The notes beneath the pieces were generated by a model. It searched no databases, was not told the origin of the DNA, and worked only from the letters and a program-made list of their open reading frames with translations. A DNA stretch of 64,000 nucleotides, from contig NC_060065.1 in the NCBI RefSeq assembly GCF_020283565.1, forward strand, positions 33,344,409 through 33,408,408. Reading direction: 5' to 3'. Both the position numbers and the translations under genes were made by a program. Of this stretch, positions 10,757 to 21,479 are shown in pieces. The stretch is from Trifolium pratense. Taxonomy: Eukaryota > Streptophyta > Magnoliopsida > Fabales > Fabaceae. Every line of letters begins with the position of its first letter. The stretch's first letter is position 1.

Positions 10757-11239
10757 TGTTCTGGTAAAAAACGAGGGGGTTTGTATTATTGATCAAATGG
10801 TGTGATTACACTCAGTTCAATCCCAACAACCCTGGGAGTTTAATAAGTCAGAATTCCCCCTCTTTACAGATGAAAATATGAAACTATTTATAGACCACTA
10901 AAGTCTTCTTCTCCAAGCTAGGGTTCCTACAAATCCGGTCTTCAGCGCCTTTTCCGGTGATGCAGCGTGAAAGTAGGAATAAAAACCTTGGTCTCCAAGC
11001 CATGGCAGTTTCAAGGAGTTGTTTTCTTCATTCCCAAGTTAATTGCCAAGGCAGGGAAGGAGGAAGATATTTTGTTATCGTGGGTAAATCCGTCTTATAG
11101 GCGTTATCAGTCATTGCCCACCTCGCCCAGACCTTATGTCGCCAAATGGATGTTTAGGATTTAATTGTTTTGGGCCTGTTTCCTTTCTCATATTAATTGG
11201 GCTAGTTTGATTTTGCTTTTAGGCCCGTTGCCCAGTCCA
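10757..11239 (-). repeat. LTR-A, diverged relative of LTR-B/C
   Basis: Shares the end TGTTCTGGTAAAAAACGAGG (LTR-B: TGTTCTTGTAAAAAACAAGG) and the adjacent CAGCCCCCCAAGCACGA, but the middle is different and it is 483 bp long instead of 414. Read on the minus strand it starts TGGACTGGG and ends CAGAACA. It stands next to a polypurine tract (complement of CAGCCCCCCAAG at 11240), so it behaves as a 3' LTR. Confidence 0.75.
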
Positions 11240-11427
11240 CAGCCCCCCAAGCACGAAGTCCAAAGGGGTGAAGTGCTTGAGTATGATTCGAATTTTCCCT
11301 CTAAAATTTGTAGCGCGGGAACAGTTTCATCACGTTTCTCTCCACTTTCTGATGCACGATCTCGCTCTCCTATGCCGTATCTATCAACCGTTTCTCCATT
11401 TACCGATGACACGATCGGATATTTCCT

Positions 11428-11436
11428 CTATAAAAT
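11428..11436 (+). promoter_or_regulatory. TATA box of the antisense ORF
   Basis: CTATAAAAT lies about 70 bp before the ATG at 11507, leaving room for a leader of about 40-45 nt. Its place and strand fit a promoter for the coiled-coil ORF, independent of the LTR. Inferred from position only. Confidence 0.5.
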
Positions 11437-11506
11437 GGATCACTCGATGATAGTATCCGCTCATCACCTTTTCACCTGCTTACCTAACAGTTTTCTTTGT
11501 TACAGT

Positions 11507-12166
11507 ATGTCTCCCAAAAATCTTCCCTTTGAATGTGGACAATCCCCTGCTTCCCCCGTCATCAAGCGGCTCCGCCGTATGTTGACCCTGAGTACGGAGG
11601 ACTTAATGGACGATTTTGGTGAATTCTCGGAATTTGTCAAAGAGCTTAATGACTATTGCTGGAGGCTGACCAAGGAAGAGAAGCGTTTTCTAGACAGTGT
11701 GCTGCGTCTAGAGAAGGAGTTAAAGGATAGTGCATCCTTCGTGATTGCTGTGGAGAATGTCAAAGAATGCCATGCCGAAGTTGTCGAAGCTGTCGACAGT
11801 CAGATAGAGATCACGAAAGAAACCTTGGGTGTGCAGGAGGAAATCTTAGGGATATGCTTCAACGAGGAGCGGAGAGTGGACGATCGTTTGGCGCTGCTGA
11901 ACAAGGAGATGAAGCCGCTTGTGAAGAGGAAGAGGGCTCTTCAAGGCGAGATTAGGGATGATGTTGCTAAGCTGATTTCCAGGCGCCATTCTTTGGTGGA
12001 CCTTTTGGACAAGCAGAACGAGCTGAGAGAGGATCTGAAGCCTATTGAAGAAAACATGGTGAAGGCGAAGAGGGTGAAACGGGCGCTGGAGGAAATGCAC
12101 CGTCTCGCCGTCGCCGACGCCGGTGAAAATGTTCTTGTAAAAAACAAGGGGGTTTGTATTATTTGA
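11507..12166 (+). CDS. Coiled-coil protein encoded antisense in the retroelement
   Basis: 219 codons from ATG 11507 to TGA 12164-12166; the frame is open further upstream to 11165 but a TATA box at 11428 supports the downstream start. It opens MSPKNLPFECGQSPASP, then a basic SPVIKRLRRML, then nearly 150 residues of charged heptad-like sequence (KELKD, EEILGICFNEERRVDDRL, LVKRKRALQGEIRDDV, DLLDKQNELREDLKP) typical of a long coiled coil. No catalytic motif is recognised. The last 12 codons (from 12130) come from LTR-B, so the natural C-terminus was probably cut off by an insertion or recombination. It runs opposite to the element and next to the 3' LTR, the position described for extra antisense ORFs in Tat-lineage Ty3/gypsy elements. 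Alternatively it is a captured host gene fragment. Confidence 0.6.
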   Translation: MSPKNLPFECGQSPASPVIKRLRRMLTLSTEDLMDDFGEFSEFVKELNDYCWRLTKEEKRFLDSVLRLEKELKDSASFVIAVENVKECHAEVVEAVDSQIEITKETLGVQEEILGICFNEERRVDDRLALLNKEMKPLVKRKRALQGEIRDDVAKLISRRHSLVDLLDKQNELREDLKPIEENMVKAKRVKRALEEMHRLAVADAGENVLVKNKGVCII

Positions 12167-12543
12167 TAATGATAGAAATACAAAGCTCTCCTTAGAGAAG
12201 AAATTGATAAACTTTACAATAATAAAAGAATGGTGGTTTCTCCCTCCCAGAGTTTTTTTGTTCTCTTGAAGAAGATCCTATTTATAGACAAAATATCTCC
12301 TTCTTGTTGCTTGATAACCGCCTTACTTGGAGAGGAATTCATGGGTAGTGGGCGGTTACTTTTCCTTCTTCTCCAAGCTTCTTCCTTCTTCTCCAAGTTT
12401 CTTCCTTCTTCTCCAAGTCATGGTGGATCATGCTTATCATGTGTTTTTCATGGTTGTTTTCATGCTTCTCCTTTAGATGCTCCCATTGGGCTTTCTTTGT
12501 ATTGGGCCTTAACAAATCACCTTTTGGTCCATGGCCCGGTACA
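12130..12543 (-). repeat. LTR-B (3' LTR of the inner unit)
   Basis: 414 bp, by eye identical or nearly so to LTR-C at 15811-16224. On the minus strand it begins TGTACCGGGCC and ends TTACAAGAACA. It contains three copies of CTTCTTCTCCAAG around 12365-12415 and is followed on the plus strand by CAGCCCCCCAAGCACGAGG, the complement of a polypurine tract. Confidence 0.92.
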
Positions 12544-13386
12544 CAGCCCCCCAAGCACGAGGCTTCGGGAAGGCGAAGTGCTTTTAATTGAAATCATTTG
12601 GCGATTATTATGCCTCGGCGTTGTTCTATGTCGCCTATTTGTTGCCGACTTATATTCTTCGTTTGCTTGTCGCCTTATCCTTCCTTTTGTTGTTGATATT
12701 TCTTAGCTAATTTGTACGTCCTTCTATGAATTTTGAATATCTTGATGTACGCCATTTGTGGCTTTGAATATTGTTGTCATTGTTTCTTGGCGACTTTGAG
12801 CAAGTTGGCGAGTCGCCCTTCCTCTTTTTTCATTGTATTTGCATTTTCAAGCTAGCGTTGTCACCAATCTCGCCTCTTCATCTTTCGCGATTCGTCCCTC
12901 CTTGTCTTCTTGAAATCAAATTGAAACTTTGAGGCTAGTAACTTTGTTGGTCTGTACTTCTGCTTCTTCTACTCAACATGAGTTTCTTATTTTCTTTGAC
13001 ACTCTATATTTGAGGATTGTAAGTATTCTGGCGTAATCTGTCTCGCCACTTCTTTGTTGTAGTTGATTTTCGTACTGCCAGGCTTGCACGCCTTATTTTG
13101 TAACTTCTTGGCGATTTAAAAAGAATTGGCGCTGCTCGGAGTCGCCCTTCCATTATACTTTGTGTTTGGTGTTGAAAATAATCTCGCCTTTGAAATTTTT
13201 AACTTTGCACCTGCAATGTCTTTAGCACTTTAAATATAATTATATATCATTTATGAATAACTTTATACCTGATGCCTTTTGGTGGTTGCAAATGATTTGG
13301 CGTTATAATGAATCGCCTTGCTTTGGTTGTGTATAAACTTTTTCTGGCGGTGTTGATAATCTCGCCTTTCTTCGCTGTATCTTTTT

Positions 13387-13975
13387 CTGACGCTCCCTAC
13401 GGGTAACGCCAAGGCATTTCGACCTTGTTTTATTTTCTTTTTCTGACGCCCCCAACTCGTAAGACTTACAGGTAACGCCAAGGCCTTTCAACCTTGTTTT
13501 ATTTTCTTTTTCTGACGTACCCAACTCGTAAGACTTACAGGTAACGCCAAGGCCTTTCAACCTTGTTTTATTTTCTTTTTCTGACGTACCCAACTCGTAA
13601 GACTTACAGGTAACGCCAAGGCCTTTCAACCTTGTTTTTCTGACGTACCCAACTCGTAAGACTTACAGGTAACGCCAAGGCCTTTCAACCTTGTTTTATT
13701 TTCTTTTTCTGACGTACCCAACTCGTAAGACTTACAGGTAACGCCAAGGCCTTTCAACCTTGTTTTATTTTCTTTTTCTGACGTACCCAACTCGTAAGAC
13801 TTACAGGTAACGCCAAGGCCTTGCAACCTTGTTTAATTTTTCTTTTTCTGACGTACCCAACTCGTAAGACTTACAGGTAACGCCAAGGCCTTGCAACCTT
13901 GTTTAATTTTTCTTTTTCTGACGTACCCAACTCGTAAGACTTACAGGTAACGCCAAGGCCTTGCAACCTTACATT
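13387..13975 (-). repeat. Tandem array, nine units of about 69 bp
   Basis: Units start CTGACGTACCCAACTCGTAA at about 13387, 13443, 13512, 13581, 13640, 13709, 13778, 13848 and 13918, so the periods are 56, 69, 69, 59, 69, 69, 70 and 70 bp. Units contain GGTAACGCCAAGGCCTTTCA. On the minus strand the 69-bp units translate in frame into a 23-residue repeat (GLGVTCKSYELGTSEKENKT...), broken by the 59-bp and 70-bp units. Variable tandem repeats near the 3' end are known in Tat/Ogre elements. Confidence 0.95.
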
Positions 13976-15788
13976 TGGTTCAGAGCTTTCATATGAGTTG
14001 ATCTTGAATAATTTTTTGTTCAGAGTCCGCAGCTTAATCATGATTACTGCAAATAAGCTTTGATACATTAGAGGTTCAACGATAATAATATATGAAAAAT
14101 AAAATAAACGAAAATGATACCGCCATGGGCGGTTTGTCGCGGCGCTCCTCGCCTAGTAAGAAAAGCAATTATGTTTTGACGTGGCGAGACTGAGCTCCAT
14201 TGCGGTAGTTATCGCGGAATATGCTTCAACCTGAAATATTAGTTGGCGGCTTCTATCTCGCCGAGTGGCAACAATGACCAACTGCTTGTGTTTTGAGTTA
14301 ACGAACTTGTTTTCTTTTCCATGGTCGCCTGCTTCGTCAATGCCAACAACCAGTGTCCCCACTGCAAATTTAGACGCCTCTCTTGCACTTCTCAAATGAT
14401 GGTATCAATCTCCCTCTTTTGCTGATTCTTTTAACAGTCAGTTTAGGGCTCAGTCTATTATATTTGTTACCAAGAACAACAATTTTACTTTTCTCTGTTA
14501 TTAATAACCAATAAGGCACTAAGGATCTGCATATATAACAGTAGATGAAAACATTGTACGGAGGCAATATATGTACATTTTCAATTAACAGTAGATGTAA
14601 ATTTTTTTTAAAAATTTTAGGCCAATGGACGGTTACATTACAATTACCATTCTTAATTAACTTCTTCCTTGACCATTATTTAAGAGGTAATTTAAAAGAA
14701 ACTTGCAGAGTAGTAGTATGAAAAGTCGATTCACCAACAAGGGTTTTTATAGCCAACTGATTATTCATGTGGCTTAATAATAAGGGATTTACTTTTATAT
14801 TGACATATGCCATCCACATTAATTCATACTTCAAATGGTTTATTTCAAACTATAAACATACACACATCACAGATTTTAATGGCAAATTTGTTTTTTATGA
14901 GAATTTTGTCTTTTCTTTAACAAAAACCAGTGTTTAATGGCAAATTTGCAAACAGTATAATATGCATAATATGGACATAGCATTTGGATCAATTGTTATA
15001 TGATTAAAAGACAGAATACAGGAAAAGAAACATCAACACCTGGGTTGGAAGTGCCTAGCAACAAAATGATCGACGGCGAGGCGATGATGTTGGACGGTAA
15101 TTCGGTGGCGACAGTTCGGCGAGTTAGATTCACAACAACTATGGCGACATCATTTCAATTCAAACGTGACGGATCCGATCTTCTAAGTTGTATTTGACCT
15201 TTTCTTATTCCAAGCGTTTCATTCGTATTCTCCATGTTGCTTGTTGGTCCTTTCAAATTGACTTCTAATTAAGTTGAGAACCCTATGTGCTCGCAGGAGT
15301 GATTTCCTCATAAACCTGGCGACGATGTGGTGTTTCCTATACGAATCAAACTATGACACGGCGATTCCTTCACAAATCCGACGGCGACGCGACGGTTCCT
15401 TCACAAGTCTGACTGCGGCGATGCCATTTTCTCCACAACCGACGGCGGCGGCGGCTTCGTTGTTGCCACATGAAGCTTGGCCAGCGGCGACCATACTATG
15501 CTGGGGGAGAAAACAACACACTCCCAGATGATAACTTAATTTGAAGCAACAAAACACGCAGTGGGTGTTTTTCTTTGTTTCTATAAATGGCTTCCAGAGA
15601 GTATCATGAGAACAAGGATTTCGTGAATCAACCATGACTTCCCAAATTGATTGACAACGACGGTGACATCATCAGAATTCAAATGGAAAAATTGGTATGA
15701 CGGCAAAGCAGTATCACCGTGTGTTTGTGGAGATGTTTGATTTTTGTCTAGTTCGATGTGGTAGGCTGGGATCAAATGATTTTACCGC

Positions 15789-15807
15789 AGCCCCACGGTG
15801 GGCGCCA
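15789..15807 (-). other. Primer-binding site, tRNA-Lys type
   Basis: On the minus strand TGGCGCCCACCGTGGGGCT begins three bases inside LTR-C. It is complementary over 19 nt to the 3' end of plant tRNA-Lys(CTT) as I remember it (AGCCCCACGGTGGGCG plus CCA). This fixes the element's orientation and makes LTR-C the 5' LTR. Confidence 0.85.
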
Positions 15808-15810
15808 AAA

Positions 15811-16224
15811 TGTTCTTGTAAAAAACAAGGGGGTTTGTATTATTTGATAATGATAGAAATACAAAGCTCTCCTTAGAGAAGAAATTGATAAACTTTACAA
15901 TAATAAAAGAATGGTGGTTTCTCCCTCCCAGAGTTTTTTTGTTCTCTTGAAGAAGATCCTATTTATAGACAAAATATCTCCTTCTTGTTGCTTGATAACC
16001 GCCTTACTTGGAGAGGAATTCATGGGTAGTGGGCGGTTACTTTTCCTTCTTCTCCAAGCTTCTTCCTTCTTCTCCAAGTTTCTTCCTTCTTCTCCAAGTC
16101 ATGGTGGATCATGCTTATCATGTGTTTTTCATGGTTGTTTTCATGCTTCTCCTTTAGATGCTCCCATTGGGCTTTCTTTGTATTGGGCCTTAACAAATCA
16201 CCTTTTGGTCCATGGCCCGGTACA
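15811..16224 (-). repeat. LTR-C (5' LTR of the inner unit)
   Basis: 414 bp matching LTR-B. The right edge CCCGGTACA is followed directly by ATAAC, which matches the left flank of LTR-A rather than the left flank of LTR-B. Confidence 0.92.
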
Positions 16225-17063
16225 ATAACAAATAAACAAAGTTATAAAAATCAAAGTGTTAATTATATTATCCGCTATCACATTATATTAATTTTAATTA
16301 CTTTTTTTTATTGATGAATTTTCTAATGATTATTGAAAGCACTGCTATTCCGTGATTGTGTTTGCCAACTCCTATAAAAATAAATCGTAAGAAAAGTTTA
16401 AATTCCTGATAACATATTAATTTCCTTAATAGGCATATTATTTCTTATTTATTGCAAAAACAAAAAATATAGAAAAGAATCTCCTTCACCCCTAAAAAAT
16501 TCTCTCAAAATATAAATCCATTTTAAAAGATTAGATTGTTTCTTTTCCAAATAAACTCCTGATTAATATCACTAATCGTCTTAAAATATGAAAAGTCAAA
16601 ATTAACTTTACATTAAGTCATTAACTACACACCACCAATATTTACTAAACAAAGTAAAATATGAATAAAGGCTTAATTGATATAAGTTCCAATGACTTTA
16701 ACTCGTTGGCAAGAAGAGTGTCCGTTCTATCAAATTCAAGTTCACTTAATTAACTTTGAAGAGCTTAAACAACTTCTGATCCATGGATACCATGGAGACC
16801 ATGCAGATCAACCTTCCAAATTTGGTATTTGTGATTATGATTTAAAAAATTTCTTTGGCTGCATTCAGGTTTTGTTTTTGGGTAACTATTCCTTGTTTAA
16901 AAATGGTTAATCTCTTTTAAGAAATTGGTTGGATATACCAATTGGATTCTTCTCACTTAAGTCTTAACTATATTTGCGTCCAAAAAAATGTCTTACCCTT
17001 TTTTTTTCTATAAATAAAGTTATGGAAATTAGTCCACTAATAAACTTATGAAAATTAGTCCAC
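16225..17063. other. Intergenic, no gene seen
   Basis: AT-rich sequence with no supported ORF; a short open frame near 16692-16910 resembles nothing recognised. Confidence 0.5.
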
Positions 17064-17403
17064 CACTACAAGAAAATAAGCTTTTTGAGACGGTTAAAAT
17101 TGTAATTTGCGATAGTTGAAAGTGTCGTAATCGCACATCTGTGACGGTTGTCCAACCATTGCTGATTTGTGTGTCGCAAGAGGACTTTGCGGCAATTTTG
17201 AAATGTATTTTTGTTTAAACAAAGGGATTTCATTTTCATTGAGCGCTAAAACGAAATTTTCTCAGTCATAACAACAAAACACTGCGACGGTTGTAGAAAC
17301 TGTCGTAAATATTGTTGCAAATATCTTAAAAAAATTCGCATTGCAACAGTTATGTTCATATCGTCGCAATGGAATTGTCGCAAAGTCGTTATTTCTTGTA
17401 ATG
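17064..17403. mobile_element. CACTA-type MITE
   Basis: Begins CACTACAAGAAAATAAG and ends with the complement form TTATTTCTTGTAATG. CAC at 17061-17063 and 17404-17406 gives the 3-bp target duplication of the superfamily. Subterminal GCGACGGTT/GTCGCAA-like motifs recur inside, as expected for transposase-binding repeats. 340 bp, no coding capacity. Confidence 0.88.
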
Positions 17404-18109
17404 CACATGTTGGAATATTGATAAATTTATGAAAATTAGTTAAAGATTAAGCCATCCGAACAAAGATTATAGAACACTTCATTAGTTTATCTCCTAATAA
17501 ACTTAATCTCTTTATAAACTTTAACATGAGAATTCATTTATTAATTTTACTATATAGACCAGCCACCATACATTTACAATCCATTTCAAAATATCTTAAA
17601 GGTTTAAATCATTTGCCAACTTTTGTAAAATAAAAAATAATAATAAATAAAAAAAAAAAATCATTTTCCCACTTTGATAAATTAAAATGTTGTAGGTCCT
17701 AATTTATATGCATGTTCATCTGTTTGTTTTGCTTTTGTACTAAATTATGATTATATAGTTATAATCAATGTATTGGATAGAGTTGATAAAATGGGCTAGT
17801 CCGAATGGGCCGGTTCGTCAAGCCCGATTTTTTTCGAGCTTGGGGTTTAAAAATTCTAGCTCGAATTGTTTCCGGACTTTTTAGTCCGGCCTGATAAAGC
17901 CCGTTTAAAATATGGACGAGTCTGAATGGGCAACGGGCAGCCCGAATAAATTATAATAATTAAAAATTTAAAAATTAATATAAATAACTTGTTTTGGATA
18001 ATTTGAACTTAGTTTGTATTATGAGAGTTTATTTTACTGTCCTATGAGTTTATCAAATATTATCTGCTACTTGGGTAGCGGGCGGTGTTTTTTCTTCAAA
18101 TTTTTTATT

Positions 18110-18300
18110 TTTAGTACTTAAGTAGCGGATGAGTAAAAATTGAGTGCGCGAAAAATTCGTATGTGGCGGATGAGTGAAAATAGGACGCGCGAGAAACTCG
18201 TAGGTAGTGGATGGGTAAAAATAGGGTGCGCGAGAAATTTGTAGATAGCGGATGACTAAATATAGGGAGCGCGAGAAACTCGTAGAGCGACAAAAAAGAA
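18110..18300. repeat. Short tandem repeats inside the hAT element
   Basis: About three and a half units of 50-55 bp, each with GCGGATGAGTAAAAAT-like and GCGCGAGAAACTCGTAG-like phrases, diverged from each other. Confidence 0.7.
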
Positions 18301-18382
18301 ACTCTCTTGTGTATTATTAATCAAGGGGTTTTGGCTTTTTTTTTTGTTATTGGTGCTCCTTGATATGCGATGCCTAGATTTT

Positions 18383-18514
18383 TTCTTTTGTCAAATAGCT
18401 TAGTGGCTAGAAAATCCACCTTAAAGGTGAATAAGTGGAGTGTCCCAGGTTCGAACCCGGGCTCCTGCACATGTAGTGCAATGTCCCTACCAACTGGGCT
18501 AATCTCACGGGGAT
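18383..18514 (+). mobile_element. tRNA-derived SINE
   Basis: A-box-like TAGCTTAGTGGCTAG and B-box GGTTCGAACCC, then GTGCAATG...CCAACTGGGCTAA...CACGGGG. A 14-bp duplication GATGCCTAGATTTT flanks it at 18369-18382 and 18515-18528. The same family occurs at 48951 and 46990. Confidence 0.88.
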
Positions 18515-19017
18515 GATGCCTAGATTTTATTTGTGTTATTTTGGTACTTAAAAAAAAAATTGTTTAATGATTTCTCATCTATGATTTATATTAATTTGAA
18601 TGTCTAATTTTGGTATTCACAACAAGCATAGTAGTTCTTTATAATGTTGAGTTTGAGCACTAAAAGTAAAAAAAATTAGAAAAAACGGGCCGGTCTGAGA
18701 GCCTGACAATTAACTCGTACCAGCCCGAGCTCGGGAACTAATTTTTGTAGCCCATTTTTTATCCAGGCTTTTTAGCATGATGCTCGACCGGGCCGCCCGT
18801 TTTGACAGCGTTAGTATTGAGCATGTTTAATTATTAAACCCTAAACATGAATCATTAGTTGATTCAGTGGTGATTGTTTCCCCAAAAATAGGGGGATTTG
18901 GAGAAGAGGGGAGGGAAGCTCTTTTAATTTTTATTAAATTGTCAAAACTATCCTCAATTCATTTTAAAATTCCAATAATATCCTATTACATTATCTATCA
19001 TTATTATTTCTTCCTGG

Positions 19018-19362
19018 CTTAATTACACATTTGGTCCTTTACGTTTATTTTAGGTTTCAATTTGGTCCCTTACGTTTAAAAAAGTATCAATTTGGTCCCT
19101 TACGTTTATTTTATGTTTCAAGTTAGTCATTTTCGTCAATTTTGTCACATGTATGTGGCGGCCAATTTGCATATGTGGACTGATACGTGGCACTTGGACA
19201 CACTGACACGTGTACTGTTCAAACGGTGTTAGTGGCAAAACTAACGGAAAGGACTAACTTGAAATCTAAAATAAACGTAAGAGACCAAATTAATACTTTT
19301 TAAACGTAAGGGATCAAATTGAAACCTAAAACAAATGTAAATGACCAAATATATAATTAAGC
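19018..19362. mobile_element. Fold-back element with about 110-bp arms
   Basis: Left arm CTTAATTACACATTTGGTCC with repeated TTTGGTCCCTTACGTTTA; right arm contains the complement, TAAACGTAAGGGATCAAATT to ATATAATTAAG. Central loop near 19135-19240 includes CACGTGT and ACACGTGT. No ORF seen. Confidence 0.8.
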
Positions 19363-19759
19363 TTTTTTTTTTTTCTCGTAAAATAAGTCATGATACTTCT
19401 TCCTGTTACAATTCACCCAAACCCATAATTAAAAATTATGTGGCGTCCTAGTAACAACTATGGAATACTTGTAAAAAAAACAACAACTATGGGATACTGT
19501 ATGTTTATCATACAACCAAATTGATTAGCCAAAAAAGAATATTTTACCTATTTTGTAATAGTGTCAGGTCAAGACTATATGTAAATCAAAATTAATAAAA
19601 AAATCTAAAATTAGTGAGTGAAAATTAATGAAAAAGAAGGGAAAGAGAGTTTACGTTTTATTTATAATTGGTTGGTTGTTTTTTATTATTATTTTGGTGA
19701 ATAAAGAGATAATTTAATAAGCTATAAAATTTTAAAGTTTTTTTAAAACCAATGGTATC

Positions 19760-19932
19760 CTCCGTGCGCAACTGCTCAGACTAATCCTCTCGAGGTAACT
19801 GAAATTCATTTAAGGGATTGACATCTCCCAACAAATGTTTTTCCATACGCATCGGTCAGGGATCGAACCCAGGATCAAATGGTTAAGGGACTCAAGTATC
19901 TACCACTTGTGCCACACTATGTTGGTAAAAAA
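19760..19932 (-). mobile_element. tRNA-derived SINE (minus strand)
   Basis: On the minus strand: AGTGTGGCACAAGTGGTAG (A box) and GGGTTCGATCCCTG (B box), followed by a body ending near CAGTTGCGCACGGAGG. Flanking duplication not clear. Confidence 0.7.
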
Positions 19933-20995
19933 AATTAATCTTTTGATGAAAGATAATTATTTTAAATTTATATATTATAGTACTTTTTTAAACAAGGATA
20001 AAAAGGTAAAATAGATATAAAATTCCTCCCCTCCTCGTGTGAACCAAATATATATTTGATTAAAATCTCTCGCCTCTCCTTCCCTCCCCTCTATTGAACC
20101 AAACGTACATTAATTAAAATACATTTTCTTCCCTCCCCTCTCTTTCCCTCTCCTTCATTAAAATTTCTCACCTCCCCTCCCCTCGGTTGAGCCAAACAGG
20201 GAAATAGAATTACGATGAACAGACTACTGCATATATTACTATATTACTCTTGGATCCAGGACGGAGAATCCATTGTGTATGTATATGATAGTGGTATCGG
20301 TCGTTTCAAGCTGTTGGGAAAAACAGATATAGAGAAAATAAAAGAATGCAATCAACAACACAAGAATAAACACTATGTGAAAATTGTTACAACACATAAA
20401 CTCACTCTCAAACACCCCATGATCTCAGTACACACACACTCTCCAAAGCAAATACCTAACTACATCTCACAACACTATAACAAAAGAGTACAAGAGAAAA
20501 ATAAAAAGCCAAACGTAAGCTTAAAGTGCTACTGACTGGTGTGTTGAAATAAGGAACTTGAGGTCTTTTTATATAGCTTTGCGCTCTTCTACTCTTCACT
20601 TTTCTAAGAAATGTGGGACTTCTCAAATATATTTTCCTTGACATGTTTTCATTCATTAGCAATGTGGGACTTGCATTGCAATCAACCCCAACACAAGCAA
20701 ACTAATTTCATGGTTATACAAGTAATACACTGTGGCCTGCCATCGGAAGATAACAACCAGAATGCAGGATTGCAAACAAGTTGATAACCAATAAGAACTA
20801 ATGAGCACCTCTGACTCTGAAGCACTTACACTTTTTATAGAAAAGAAAGTGCATTTGGTGTACGACATGTATCAATATCTGAAAATAATACATGTAATTA
20901 CATTCAGTTAATTTATTTATTTTTCAAAATTTTATCAATGTCAATGTATCTGTTTAAAATGTTTCAGTACTTCATTTTCAACTACTAGTCTAGTA

Positions 20996-21038
<43 letters not shown>

Positions 21039-21110
21039 TAGTAAACATGAATACATGATCTTGACAAACAACTTTGCAACTAATGGGAGTGGATTGTCTC
21101 AAGTGTATTA
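19933..21110. other. Intergenic, repeat debris
   Basis: CCTCCCCTC-rich segments at 20020-20200 look like the end of a MITE whose termini resemble CCCTGTTTGGCTCAA. Two AATGTGGGACTT phrases at 20609-20670 resemble legume TRIM-like repeats. An open frame at 20215-20535 is not credible. An AT dinucleotide run covers 20999-21035. Confidence 0.5.
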
Positions 21111-21479
21111 TGTTGGAACAAAATTGGTTCTAAAGCCCCAAGTTTTAAATCTATAAAGTTTGTTTTGATGATAACAATAAGTATTAAAGGAACAATTGGT
21201 AGTACTAATTTTTCAAACTAGTGTGCAGGACCGTTATAAGTAAACTCTGATGACCTAAGTTCAGAAGTTATCAAACATGTTCTGAAACAGACTCAGAAGC
21301 AAGGTCATTCTGAAAAGAATTTTGGGTCTGAAACATTCTGCCTCTGAAAGGTACAGTTATTCAGAAACAAGAAGACCTCAAAAGATGTTCATGAACTCTG
21401 TGCAATGAAAAGTCATTTTCATGTCAGCCAAAATCAAAAAACGTTAGAGCCAAGTTACAAGGACCTTACTCAAGATTGG

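Larger units (their letters stand above)
12544..15810 (-). other. Internal region of the inner unit, no gag-pol
   Basis: 3.3 kb between LTR-B and LTR-C. Short open frames are present but none has a recognisable retroviral domain or codon pattern that I can support. The part near LTR-B holds the 69-bp tandem array; the region at 15000-15530 is GC-richer with CGGCG repeats and short frames in both strands. This is a large non-autonomous derivative. Confidence 0.65.
10757..16224 (-). mobile_element. Three-LTR composite of a Tat-like non-autonomous LTR element
   Basis: Contains a diverged LTR-A (10757-11239), an internal piece with an antisense ORF, LTR-B (12130-12543), a 3.3-kb internal region, and LTR-C (15811-16224), all in minus orientation (primer site beside LTR-C, polypurine tract beside A and B). 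ATAAC at 10752-10756 and at 16225-16229 looks like a target duplication of the whole composite. The flanks of the inner B-C unit (GAAAA and ATAAC) do not match. No gag-pol is present. Assignment to the Tat/Ogre group rests on the tRNA-Lys primer, the extra antisense ORF and the tandem repeats near the 3' LTR, all known features of that group. Confidence 0.7.
17778..18813. mobile_element. Non-autonomous hAT element with nested SINE
   Basis: Ends TAGAGTTGATAAAATGGGC and, inverted, TAACGCTGTCAAAACGGGC. Flanks GTATTGGA (17770-17777) and GTATTGAG (18814-18821) agree at 6 of 8 bases, fitting an aged 8-bp duplication. Subterminal sequence is rich in GGCCGG/GCCCG. A SINE (18383-18514) is inserted within it. 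Confidence 0.75.

Noticed and set aside
12230..12706. A 158-codon plus-strand frame rich in Leu, Phe and Ser
   Set aside because: It is LTR-B sequence read backwards; its first ~100 codons recur in LTR-C and its composition is that of random pyrimidine-rich DNA.
15000..15635. Short GC-rich frames on both strands near the primer site
   Set aside because: No gag or pol motif, simple CGGCG repeats, and neither strand preferred.
18383..18514. Possible tRNA gene
   Set aside because: A and B boxes are present, but there is no cloverleaf and a long 14-bp direct duplication surrounds a typical SINE body.
18885..20195. A single large MITE from GTTTCCCC... to the CCTCCCCTCGGTTGAGCC end
   Set aside because: The two ends share only GGGGAGGG-type words; the left terminus lacks the CCCTGTTTGG start and no target duplication was visible.
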